NCBI RefSeq assembly: GCF_022627575.1
Contig: NZ_JADEYQ010000011.1
Location: 1 to 64,000 of the forward strand
Source of the DNA: Sphingobacterium rhinopitheci
Lineage (GTDB): Bacteria > Bacteroidota > Bacteroidia > Sphingobacteriales > Sphingobacteriaceae
DNA length: 64,000 bases
Reading direction: 5' to 3'
The position numbers and the translations under genes were made by a program. The notes below the pieces were generated by a model that worked only from the letters and a program-made list of their open reading frames with translations, was not told where the DNA came from and searched no databases. Shown one piece after another: positions 25,637-34,077 of this stretch (the first letter of the stretch is position 1; every line of letters begins with the position of its first letter).

Positions 25637-26199
25637 TATATATCTTCTCCTATTAGTACAAATTCTTCCGTATTAAACTCCAATTGTATAAAACCATCAT
25701 TGGTCGTCACAAAAGTACCTTTACTGTTATGCGCTAAGCCCTGAAAGGACTTTACCAATGACTCATCAATATAAACAAACTCACCCTTGGGTTTCCATTT
25801 TTCATAAGTATGCCGTACAAATACAAAGCGCTTAGATTGAAAAAATAGGACGATATTAATATCTTTTGCCAATAGACCTATATTCGTTGGTATATAAGAA
25901 CTAAGGATATTTACAGCTTTATGATTATGGTCAATAAGATAACGTAAAGCGACCTCCAAAAAATCTCCTTCTTGAGGTACTACTTTAGTATGCTCCTGCA
26001 GGGGAGGAAGCACATGATCTGCAAATAATATATCTACTTTGATCCCTTCTGCTAGTAGAATGTCTACACTATCCTCATTGGTGACAACAGTAGGCGACCA
26101 TTCCAATAGTTGACCAAAAGATTCTAAGTCTAAAGCCGAAAAATCTTGAACCAATACTGCTGGTTCTTGATTTTCTCTTATTACATGATGCGAAGACAT
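25636..26199 (-). CDS. Thiamine pyrophosphokinase-like protein, probably inactive
   Basis: A 187-residue protein whose layout follows thiamine pyrophosphokinase: an N-terminal Rossmann-like part with GIKVDILFADHV (52-63), then EGDFLEVALRYLI (77-89), and a C-terminal beta domain ending in a Gly-Phe-Ile-Gln-Leu strand. In active enzymes the first region carries the metal-binding GDFDS, but here it reads FADHV, and the second conserved TD is replaced. I therefore think it is a divergent, probably inactive member, with related sequences annotated as thiamine pyrophosphokinase in Sphingobacteriales. It is four bases after the M20 gene and overlaps GNAT. Confidence 0.6.
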   Translation of the reverse strand: MSSHHVIRENQEPAVLVQDFSALDLESFGQLLEWSPTVVTNEDSVDILLAEGIKVDILFADHVLPPLQEHTKVVPQEGDFLEVALRYLIDHNHKAVNILSSYIPTNIGLLAKDINIVLFFQSKRFVFVRHTYEKWKPKGEFVYIDESLVKSFQGLAHNSKGTFVTTNDGFIQLEFNTEEFVLIGEDI

Positions 26200-26203
26200 A
26201 CTT

Positions 26204-27394
26204 TTATTCGCTTAATTGTTTTATAGTAATATAAGACATTAATCCAATACTTAATTCTAAAGCATTTTCATCAATATCAAAAGTTGGTGTATGCACGGCA
26301 GACAGAATACCTTTTTCTTTATTACCTGTACCCAAGCGATAGAAACAAGCATTAGCTTCTTGCGAGTAATAGGAGAAATCTTCTGCTGCAGGCCACAATT
26401 CAAGCTCTACTACATTATTATCCCCAAGGTATTCTTTAGCAAATGAACGGGCATTTTCAGTCAATTTAGGTTCATTTACGAGAAAAGGATATCCTTTACG
26501 GACCTCAAAATCACAGCTTGCACCCATACTTTCAGCAATACCTTGTGCCATTTTCACCATTTTTTGATGCGCATCGGCACGCCATTCTTCATTGAATGTA
26601 CGAAATGTACCTTCGAGATAAACTTCATCCGGGATAATATTTGTAGCACCATTGCCGATAATTTTTCCCCATGATAAAACCGTTGGTATGCGTGGATCCG
26701 CAAATCTACTTACTACTTGTTGCAAGCCCGTTATTATTTGTGCTGTAATAGCTATAGGGTCAATATTCTGATGTGGTTGAGCACCATGACCACCTCTGCC
26801 ACGTACCGTCATAAACAATTCGTCACATGAGGCCATGTATTGTCCAGATCTAAAGCCTACCTTACCGACTTCAATAAAAGGCATTACATGCTGTCCTATA
26901 ACAGCTGAGGGTTCAGGATTTCTGAGTACACCTTCCTTTATCATTAAAGAAGCACCACCAGGGAGCTTTTCTTCACCAGGCTGGAATATCAACTTTACGG
27001 TACCACCGAAAGAAGATTTCAAATGCTGTAATATTTTTGCAACCCCCAATAGGGAAGAAGTATGCACATCATGACCACAAGCATGCATAACTCCAGGGTT
27101 TTGAGAACCATAGCTTCGTCCTTTTACCTCCGTAATCGGCAAAGCATCCATATCAGCACGCAACGCTATTACCTTATCGGATGCTAATTCACCTTTAATA
27201 ATACCAACAACGCCTGTATTAGCCATCGTCTGATAGGGAATATTAAGCTCATCCAGTTTTTGCTTCACAAAAGCCGAAGTTTGGTATTCCTCGAAAGATA
27301 ATTCTGGATTTTGGTGTAAATGACGACGATTTTCTACGGTTTCAGTAAAAAAATCTTTCGCCAACTGTTGAATATTACTTTTTAAATTGGCCAT
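26204..27394 (-). CDS. M20-family amidohydrolase
   Basis: A 396-residue cytoplasmic metallo-amidohydrolase of the hippuricase/N-acyl-amino-acid type. Metal ligands are visible in MHACGHDVHTSSLLG, in IFQPGEEKLPGGA and in AEDFSYYSQ; the dimerisation domain lies between about 185 and 300. It could deacylate N-acyl amino acids or peptidoglycan-derived compounds, but the substrate cannot be read. It sits 20 bp after the SPOR gene and 4 bp before the TPK-like gene. Confidence 0.93.
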   Translation of the reverse strand: MANLKSNIQQLAKDFFTETVENRRHLHQNPELSFEEYQTSAFVKQKLDELNIPYQTMANTGVVGIIKGELASDKVIALRADMDALPITEVKGRSYGSQNPGVMHACGHDVHTSSLLGVAKILQHLKSSFGGTVKLIFQPGEEKLPGGASLMIKEGVLRNPEPSAVIGQHVMPFIEVGKVGFRSGQYMASCDELFMTVRGRGGHGAQPHQNIDPIAITAQIITGLQQVVSRFADPRIPTVLSWGKIIGNGATNIIPDEVYLEGTFRTFNEEWRADAHQKMVKMAQGIAESMGASCDFEVRKGYPFLVNEPKLTENARSFAKEYLGDNNVVELELWPAAEDFSYYSQEANACFYRLGTGNKEKGILSAVHTPTFDIDENALELSIGLMSYITIKQLSE

Positions 27395-27414
27395 AACACT
27401 AAAGTGAAGTTATT

Positions 27415-27873
27415 TTATTCCCAAGTCCATATATCTTCTTGGAGTACGAAGACATTATTGTACTGAGAACGCAGAATACGCATATAATTATTTGCTTCTG
27501 TACGACTGGTAAAATCACCTACCTTAACACGAAAATTGGGTTCATGATAAGCTATATAGGCGTCCATCTCTGGGTGTAAACTTTTAAACCGTGATTGTAT
27601 AGCTTGCGCTTCCGAACGATTTGCCCCGGAATATATTTGGACTCTAAAACCTTTACGTTTTACGCGCGTTGCTTTAGCTTTGTCCAGTATTTTGGGAGCC
27701 AAGCTTACGGTACGTGTTGTTGTAGGATTGATTTCATTCTCTGCTCTAAAATTCTGCAGGATGGTAATCAGCGTATCCTTAGATACATCTATTATTCCTG
27801 ACTCTTGTGCTTTAAGGGAAAAGCTACCAAGCATTAAAGTAAATCCTAAAATCAATCCTCTATTCAACATCAC
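27415..27873 (-). CDS. SPOR-domain exported protein
   Basis: A 152-residue protein with a signal peptide (about 1-22, ending LKAQ) and a C-terminal SPOR domain (about 75-150; FRVQIYSGANRSEAQAIQSRF, then FRVKVGDFTSRTEANNYMRIL). SPOR domains bind denuded glycan strands of peptidoglycan, usually at division sites. The gene lies 17 bp after secA. A second methionine at residue 2 is an equally possible start. Confidence 0.92.
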   Translation of the reverse strand: MMLNRGLILGFTLMLGSFSLKAQESGIIDVSKDTLITILQNFRAENEINPTTTRTVSLAPKILDKAKATRVKRKGFRVQIYSGANRSEAQAIQSRFKSLHPEMDAYIAYHEPNFRVKVGDFTSRTEANNYMRILRSQYNNVFVLQEDIWTWE

Positions 27874-27890
27874 TATTTATATTTTGTTAA

Positions 27891-30800
27891 TTATCCGTTC
27901 TTACCGTGACAATTTTTATATTTCAATCCTGATCCACATGGACATTCTTCATTTCTACCAATTACTTGATCATTGCGAATGGGTTGTGTTACGGCGATAT
28001 CTTCTTCAGAAACACCCGTTGGGGAATCTAAATCTTCCTTCGATGCAATCACATTTGCAGGTTGAGCGGGAATTGGTTTTGCTTCTTGTACATTTTCAGC
28101 TTGTTGTGAGCCTGGAATTTCGCCTTTGAATAAGAAACTTACAATCTCTTTATTCATCGCTGCTAACATGCTTTTGAACAAGTTGAAGGCTTCCATTTTA
28201 TAAATAATAATAGGATCCTTTTGCTCATAAACAGCATTTTGTACAGATTGTTTTAAATCATCCATCTCACGTAAATGCTCTTTCCACGCTTCGTCAATTA
28301 ATGCTAAAACAACACCTTTTTCAAATGATTTGAATACCTCTTGACCATTGGTCTCAATAGCTTTTTTCAAATTTGTAGCAACTTGAATACCACGAATACC
28401 ATCCGAGAATGGGACAATGATATTTTCAATCATTTCACCACGCTCCGCCATTACGTTAGTTAAAACTGGTAAGGTATGAGAAGCAATATGTTTAGCTTTT
28501 TGCTCATAATGAGCTATGATTTGACTAAATAATTTCTCTGTCAATGTGAATATACTACCTGAAGTATACTCTTCTGATGATAAATTAGGATCTACAGCAA
28601 ACAAACGGATGACTTCAATTTGTAGTTCTTCAAAAGAACCACCTTCTTTAGCTGAAGTAACCACATCTTCGACAACATCATAAATCGTATTATTCAAATC
28701 TACGTCTAGACGCTCACCAAATAGGGCATTCTTACGCTTAGTATAGATTACCGAACGTTGTGAATTCATAACGTCATCATATTCCAATAGACGTTTACGA
28801 ATACCGAAGTTATTTTCCTCTACTTTACGTTGTGCACGCTCAATAGATTTTGTCAACATACTATGTTGCATTACTTCACCATCTTCAACCCCCATCTTCA
28901 CCATGATATTAGAGATACGCTCCGAAGCGAACAAACGCATCAATGGATCTTCTAATGACACGAAAAATTGAGACGACCCTGGATCACCTTGACGACCCGC
29001 ACGACCTCTCAACTGACGGTCTACACGACGAGATTCGTGACGCTCAGTACCAATGATTGCTAAACCTCCAGAATTAATTACTTCTTCTGTCAATTTAATA
29101 TCGGTACCACGACCCGCCATATTTGTTGCGATAGTAACCTGTCCTGGTTGACCAGCTTCAGCCACAATCTCCGCTTCTCTTTGGTGCAACTTCGCATTTA
29201 AGACATTATGTTTGATCCCTCTAAGTTTCAACATACGGCTCAATAACTCGGAAATCTCTACCGAAGTAGTACCTACCAATACTGGACGGCCTAATTCTGT
29301 TAAAGTTTGAATCTCTTGCGCTACGGCATTATATTTTTCACGTGCAGTACGATAAATCAAATCCTGTCTATCGTCACGTTGAATCCCTCTATTTGTAGGT
29401 ATCTCTACTACGTCTAATTTATATATTTCCCAAAGCTCACCTGCTTCAGTAGATGCTGTACCTGTCATACCTGACAATTTGTGGTACATACGGAAGTAGT
29501 TTTGCAAAGTAATAGTTGCGTACGTTTGTGTCGCATCTTCTACTTTAACATTTTCTTTGGCCTCGATAGCTTGGTGTAAACCGTCCGAATAACGACGGCC
29601 ATCCATGATACGACCAGTTTGCTCATCTACAATCTTTACTTTGCCTTCATCAACGATATATTGATCATCAATTTCAAATAAAGTATATGCTTTTAACAAC
29701 TGATTGATCGAGTGAATACGCTCTGCTTTAATGGAGTAATCACGTAATAATTCCTCTTTACGCGTAGCTTTCTCCTCTAAAGGAGCAGAAGAATTTTCAA
29801 TCTCTGCGATTTCAGTACCTACATCAGGCAAAATAAAGAAACTAGGATCTTCACCTGAAGCAGTAATCAATTCGATACCTTTTTCGGTAAGCTCTACTTG
29901 ATTATTTTTCTCGTCAATAACAAAGAATAATTCTTTGTCCGCTTTAGGCATATGACGATTTTGCTCCTGCATGTAATAGTTTTCAATTTTTTGCAAGATT
30001 TGACGGTGATTACCTTCACTTAAGAATTTAATCAACGATTTGTTCTTAGGAAGACCACGGTACGAACGGAACAATGCTAAACCTCCTTTTTCAGGATCTG
30101 TATCACCAGCAGCAATCGCTTTCTTGGCTTCATTAAACACAGTATTGATATATGCTTTTTGTGCATTTACCAAACGCTCAATACGAGGTTTCAATTGATA
30201 AAACTCATGCTGATCGCCCATCGGAATAGGACCAGAGATAATCAATGGCGTTCGAGCGTCATCGATCAGTACTGAATCGACCTCATCAATCATCGCATAA
30301 TGCAATTTGCCCTGCACCATAGCATCAGGAGTTTGCGTCATATTGTCACGCAAATAATCAAAGCCAAATTCATTGTTAGTACCATAAACGATATCACTTT
30401 TGTAAGCGTTACGTCTTTGGGGAGAATTTGGTTGGTGCTTATCTATACAGTCAACAGACAATCCATGGAATTCGAACAATGGCGCATTCCACTCAGAGTC
30501 ACGTTTTGCTAAGTAATCATTTACGGTAATGATATGAACCCCTTTGCCTGACAATGCATTCAAATAAGTTGGTAATGTACCTACTAAAGTTTTACCCTCA
30601 CCTGTAGACATCTGCGCAATCTTACCTTCATGTAATACAATACCACCGATCAGCTGCACATCATAGTGTACCATATTCCAAGTAACCTCATTACCTGCAG
30701 CTAACCATTTATTGCTCCAGAAAGCTTTGTCCCCTTCGATACGTACATGAGGCTTGCGCGCCGCAAGTTCTCTATCATAAGCAGAAGCGGTAACTTCTAA

Positions 30801-31178
30801 AACACTGTTTTCAGAAAGGCGACGGGCCGTATCCTTAACAACAGCAAAAGCTTCAGGCAATATTTGTAATAATACTTCCTCAAGCTTTTTATCTCTATCT
30901 TTATTTAACTTATCTACTTTCTCATATAGCGCAGTTTTGTCTGCCATATCTGTAGCAGGATCATCTGCCTTTTCATTAAGTTGTCCAATTTCAGCATCTA
31001 TTTCTTTTAGATATTCTGCTATACGTCGTTTAAACTCAAATGTTTTAGCACGCAATTCATCATGTGATAAATTGGCTAGCTTGCTATATTCCTCTTTAAT
31101 TTGATTAACAAGAGGCATAACAGCTTTAATATCTCGCTCTGACTTGCTACCAAATAGTTTGCTTAAAAATTTTAACAT
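27891..31178 (-). CDS. secA: Preprotein translocase ATPase SecA
   Basis: The motor of Sec-dependent export. At 1095 residues it is about 190 longer than the E. coli protein, with extra segments in the first nucleotide-binding half, as usual in Bacteroidota. Visible motifs: Walker A MSTGEGKTLVGTLP, DEVDSVLIDDARTPLIISG, TNMAGRGTDI, QLRGRAGRQGDPG and the C-terminal zinc-binding CPCGSGLKYKNCHG that contacts SecB and phospholipids. It heads a run of five co-directional genes with gaps of 20 bp or less. Confidence 0.98.
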   Translation of the reverse strand: MLKFLSKLFGSKSERDIKAVMPLVNQIKEEYSKLANLSHDELRAKTFEFKRRIAEYLKEIDAEIGQLNEKADDPATDMADKTALYEKVDKLNKDRDKKLEEVLLQILPEAFAVVKDTARRLSENSVLEVTASAYDRELAARKPHVRIEGDKAFWSNKWLAAGNEVTWNMVHYDVQLIGGIVLHEGKIAQMSTGEGKTLVGTLPTYLNALSGKGVHIITVNDYLAKRDSEWNAPLFEFHGLSVDCIDKHQPNSPQRRNAYKSDIVYGTNNEFGFDYLRDNMTQTPDAMVQGKLHYAMIDEVDSVLIDDARTPLIISGPIPMGDQHEFYQLKPRIERLVNAQKAYINTVFNEAKKAIAAGDTDPEKGGLALFRSYRGLPKNKSLIKFLSEGNHRQILQKIENYYMQEQNRHMPKADKELFFVIDEKNNQVELTEKGIELITASGEDPSFFILPDVGTEIAEIENSSAPLEEKATRKEELLRDYSIKAERIHSINQLLKAYTLFEIDDQYIVDEGKVKIVDEQTGRIMDGRRYSDGLHQAIEAKENVKVEDATQTYATITLQNYFRMYHKLSGMTGTASTEAGELWEIYKLDVVEIPTNRGIQRDDRQDLIYRTAREKYNAVAQEIQTLTELGRPVLVGTTSVEISELLSRMLKLRGIKHNVLNAKLHQREAEIVAEAGQPGQVTIATNMAGRGTDIKLTEEVINSGGLAIIGTERHESRRVDRQLRGRAGRQGDPGSSQFFVSLEDPLMRLFASERISNIMVKMGVEDGEVMQHSMLTKSIERAQRKVEENNFGIRKRLLEYDDVMNSQRSVIYTKRKNALFGERLDVDLNNTIYDVVEDVVTSAKEGGSFEELQIEVIRLFAVDPNLSSEEYTSGSIFTLTEKLFSQIIAHYEQKAKHIASHTLPVLTNVMAERGEMIENIIVPFSDGIRGIQVATNLKKAIETNGQEVFKSFEKGVVLALIDEAWKEHLREMDDLKQSVQNAVYEQKDPIIIYKMEAFNLFKSMLAAMNKEIVSFLFKGEIPGSQQAENVQEAKPIPAQPANVIASKEDLDSPTGVSEEDIAVTQPIRNDQVIGRNEECPCGSGLKYKNCHGKNG

Positions 31179-31302
31179 AATTATATTTTATCTCTTTTCA
31201 TATGCACAAAATTAAATCCAAACTATTTTGCAGGACATTTTGGCACTAACCGAGCAAATTTACTTATTCGAACTGATAACTTACAGTATAATAAGGATTT
31301 TT

Positions 31303-32178
31303 TTACTTTTTTTCCTTTAAAAATATATTCTTTTCTGTTTCGGGAATTAATCCTAAATCTCGAGCTTTGTCGAACATCGATTGAATAGCTTTTCTGCCTA
31401 AAGGACCTAAGTCCGAAGAGTGCTGATTTACATACAGTTCTATATGCTTATACATCACATCTTCTTCCATTTCTTGAGCATGTGAGCGGATATAATCTAT
31501 TCCCGACTTGGGATTAGCAAAGGCAAATTCTACAGATTCATGAATCAATCTGTTTACAATATCTTTTATTTCTTGTGGCAAAGACCTCTTTATGACAATA
31601 CCTCCAAGGGGAATAGGACTATTTGTCGCTTTTTCCCAAAAGTCACCTAAATCGTGGATTTTATAAAGTCCTTTATTTTGATAGGTGAAACGATTTTCAT
31701 GTATGATCAATCCTACGTCAATGGTACCGTCCAATAAAGAGGCTTCAATTTCTGAAAAAACAAGCTCCACTTTATTTTGAAGCTCGGGATACGCTAAACC
31801 TAACAAAAAATTAGCTGTCGTGTATTTCCCTGGTACACCTACTTTCAATTTTTTATACTTGTCAGGTAAGTCTTTGCCCGCATATAAAGCCAAATCCTTA
31901 GCCAAAGATTCCTCTTTAGTAATCAACAATGGCCCTACACCGAATCCCAATGCAGAGCCAGAATCTAATAGCTCATACTGTTCAATAGCATATGCAAAAG
32001 CATGATAGCTAAGCTTGGTGATATCCAATTCTCCACGGAGGGCCTTGTGGTTCAATGTTTCAACATCATGGTATTCGACATCAAATTCCAAGCCTTCAGT
32101 ATTTATTTTATGATGAATCAAAGCATCAAAAATAAAGGTATCATTGGGACAAGGGGAAAACCCTAATGTTAATTTCAT
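31303..32178 (-). CDS. mqnD: 1,4-dihydroxy-6-naphthoate synthase
   Basis: MqnD acts in the futalosine pathway of menaquinone synthesis, converting cyclic de-hypoxanthine futalosine to 1,4-dihydroxy-6-naphthoate. The 291-residue protein is a periplasmic-binding-protein fold working in the cytoplasm; the opening LTLGFSPCPNDTFIFDALIH, the ITKLSYHAFA segment and LGFGVGPLLI are typical. No other mqn genes are in the window. It is last of a surE-small membrane protein-mqnD run. Confidence 0.96.
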   Translation of the reverse strand: MKLTLGFSPCPNDTFIFDALIHHKINTEGLEFDVEYHDVETLNHKALRGELDITKLSYHAFAYAIEQYELLDSGSALGFGVGPLLITKEESLAKDLALYAGKDLPDKYKKLKVGVPGKYTTANFLLGLAYPELQNKVELVFSEIEASLLDGTIDVGLIIHENRFTYQNKGLYKIHDLGDFWEKATNSPIPLGGIVIKRSLPQEIKDIVNRLIHESVEFAFANPKSGIDYIRSHAQEMEEDVMYKHIELYVNQHSSDLGPLGRKAIQSMFDKARDLGLIPETEKNIFLKEKK

Positions 32179-32201
32179 ACTATTATTTTTTATAAATGTT
32201 A

Positions 32202-32462
32202 CTACACTTTTAAGCCTGTTCCAAATACTAAAAATAGCATTGCTAGGAATGTTATCATTAGTATCCCTTTGGCGAAGACATCTTTACCTGCGCGATAAGA
32301 AAACCTAAAAATACCCAAATTAATAACCGCAGCCATAACATATATAGCGATCGGCTTCTCTACAAAGTAAGCTGCTTGTACCTCCGTATATACGGTTAAT
32401 AAATAAGCTACTAAAGGAAAAAATAAACCTATTAATACACCTAATGGTAAAGAGTTTTTCAT
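32202..32462 (-). CDS. Small three-helix membrane protein
   Basis: An 86-residue hydrophobic protein with three helices (about 5-24, 35-51, 63-82) and little else. The gene starts two bases after surE ends, so it is co-transcribed and probably coupled to it. In related genomes, from memory, a similar small protein separates surE from lpxB, but lpxB is not here. No function is assigned. Confidence 0.7.
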   Translation of the reverse strand: MKNSLPLGVLIGLFFPLVAYLLTVYTEVQAAYFVEKPIAIYVMAAVINLGIFRFSYRAGKDVFAKGILMITFLAMLFLVFGTGLKV

Positions 32463-32464
32463 GG

Positions 32465-33247
32465 TTAATCGTTTAAATCAAAACTCCAACTATTCAACTC
32501 TTGAATAGCATGGTGTGCTGTCATATCATACTGTGTAGGTACGATAGAAACATAACCATTATTTATGGCGAACACATCCGTATCTTCACCTCTATCCATC
32601 CACTCATAACGCCCTGTCATCCAATAGTACTCTCTATTGTAAGGATCTACACGGTGTTCAAATTCCTCTACCCAATTGCCATTCGCTTGACGACAGATTT
32701 TAATCCCTTTAATTTCCTTATCAATATGTGGGAAATTGACATTCAATAAGGTTCCTTTCGGCAAGCCATTAGCTAATACTTGTTGCGCTATTCCAGCCAA
32801 ATAAGGACGTACATGTGTAAAGTCAGCAGAATGCGAAAAATCATCTAATGAAAAACCTATCGATGGAATACCTTCAATAGCACCTTCAACAGCAGCAGAC
32901 ATGGTCCCCGAGTACAATACATTGATGGAATAATTCAATCCATGATTGACACCAGAAACACAAAGATCAGGTTTGTTATCTCTAAATATACGATCTACAG
33001 CTAGTTTGACACAATCTACAGGCGTACCTGAGCATTTGTACATTTCTATACCTTCGTATATCTCCACCTTATCCAAGCGTAATGGTTTACCGATACTAAT
33101 AGCATGTCCCATTCCAGACTGAGGTCCATCAGGAGCAACGACTACCACATTACCCAATTTCTTCATCTCTTCCAACAGCACTTTTATACCTGGTGCCGTT
33201 ATACCATCGTCGTTTACGACCAAAATAGTAGGCTTCTTCTTTGTCAT
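32465..33247 (-). CDS. surE: 5'-nucleotidase SurE
   Basis: A 260-residue survival protein and 5'/3'-nucleotidase. The N-terminal metal-binding LVVNDDGITAPG (with D13 and D14) and VSGVNHGLNYSINVLYSGTMSAAVEGAI are diagnostic. The upstream 350 bp lacks a clear promoter and carries a hydrophobic open stretch in the same frame as surE, closed by a stop 9 bp before its ATG. Confidence 0.96.
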   Translation of the reverse strand: MTKKKPTILVVNDDGITAPGIKVLLEEMKKLGNVVVVAPDGPQSGMGHAISIGKPLRLDKVEIYEGIEMYKCSGTPVDCVKLAVDRIFRDNKPDLCVSGVNHGLNYSINVLYSGTMSAAVEGAIEGIPSIGFSLDDFSHSADFTHVRPYLAGIAQQVLANGLPKGTLLNVNFPHIDKEIKGIKICRQANGNWVEEFEHRVDPYNREYYWMTGRYEWMDRGEDTDVFAINNGYVSIVPTQYDMTAHHAIQELNSWSFDLND

Positions 33248-33256
33248 ACTGCTAAG

Positions 33257-33565
33257 TTATGAAAATATCAGTAATGACATTATTAGCCTATTGTAAAAAC
33301 ATATAGTTATTTCAGCTAAAAGGTATAAACCTTGCAAAGCACAATACCTCAGTGGAGATCCTCTTACCACAAGTCGGTATAAATACATCTTAGCAAAGAG
33401 ACAAATTGTACCAATAAATAAGAATAGTCCTAAAATGCTACATTAGTATAATGGAGAGGTATATAATACGATTACTAAAGCATAGATCAATAATACCACA
33501 AAAGGATCATCGCTGGTTTTCCCTATCACAAGGTAAAATAATAAATAACAAAAAAGGGAGCTCAC
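33257..33565 (-). pseudogene. Possible remnant of a membrane-protein gene
   Basis: Reading the minus strand in the surE frame gives 102 amino-acid codons broken by only one internal TAA (33443-33445) before the final TAA at 33257. The first part reads FYLVIGKTSDDPFVVLLIYA and the second ILGLFLFIGTICLFAKMYLY, then RLVVRGSPLRYCALQGLYLL. Strong hydrophobic segments alternate with short charged loops (GKTSDD, RLVVRGSPLR, YNR), as in a multi-pass membrane protein. No good start codon begins it, and its first codons lie in the csbD terminator. It may be a decayed gene or chance in T-rich DNA. A 43-codon ATG frame exists inside (33388 down to 33257). Confidence 0.3.
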
Positions 33566-33581
33566 AAAAATGGCTCCCTTT
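33549..33581 (-). terminator. Terminator of csbD
   Basis: A 9-bp stem AAAGGGAGC/GCTCCCTTT (33553-33561 with 33573-33581) with an 11-base loop and a T run on the minus strand, 20 bp past the csbD stop. Confidence 0.85.
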
Positions 33582-33600
33582 CTTGTTACGATAAATACAG

Positions 33601-33789
33601 CTATCCTAAACTATTTAACCAATCAATAACTTGTTCTCTAGTTTTTCCTAATTTTTGTTGAATCCGCCCTAATAATTCGTCATCTTGACCTTCTTCATAG
33701 GTTAGATCATCATCGGTAAAGTCGGCATACTGTTGTTTAACTTTACCTTTTAGCTCGTTCCATTTTCCTTTCAAATCTAATGAGTCCAT
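33601..33789 (-). CDS. CsbD-family stress protein
   Basis: A 62-residue, highly charged protein. [24 protein letters not shown] is the CsbD signature; these small soluble proteins are induced by general stress in many bacteria, and their mechanism is unknown. It is a single gene with a hairpin terminator. The 288-bp spacer to susC upstream shows no recognised element. Confidence 0.93.
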   Translation of the reverse strand: MDSLDLKGKWNELKGKVKQQYADFTDDDLTYEEGQDDELLGRIQQKLGKTREQVIDWLNSLG

Positions 33790-34077
33790 AGTATAAATAT
33801 TTAAGTATTATATTATTAGTATTACTATATAAACAGACAATTGCGAAAACTTGTTTGTTAAGAATAGTTAAAACTTAATAATAAAGATTTACAGTAAAAT
33901 ATATCATAATGATATTTATTAATTATTAATCTATTCTTCATAGAAGAAAAACAAAAATGATAGGAATTGTAGGATTTTATAACAAAAAAAGAAAATAATT
34001 ACTATTTTTAAGCATCAATTATAAACTCAAGGGATATACATCCTCTCTTCGGTTTTAATATTTAAAATCATTTACAT

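Noticed and set aside
27680-28129. 149-codon plus-strand frame across the SPOR and secA ends
   Set aside because: Antisense to two secure genes and their 17-bp junction; no promoter or domain.
27891-31178. SecA unusually long
   Set aside because: The extra segments are normal in Bacteroidota SecA, so it is not an anomaly.
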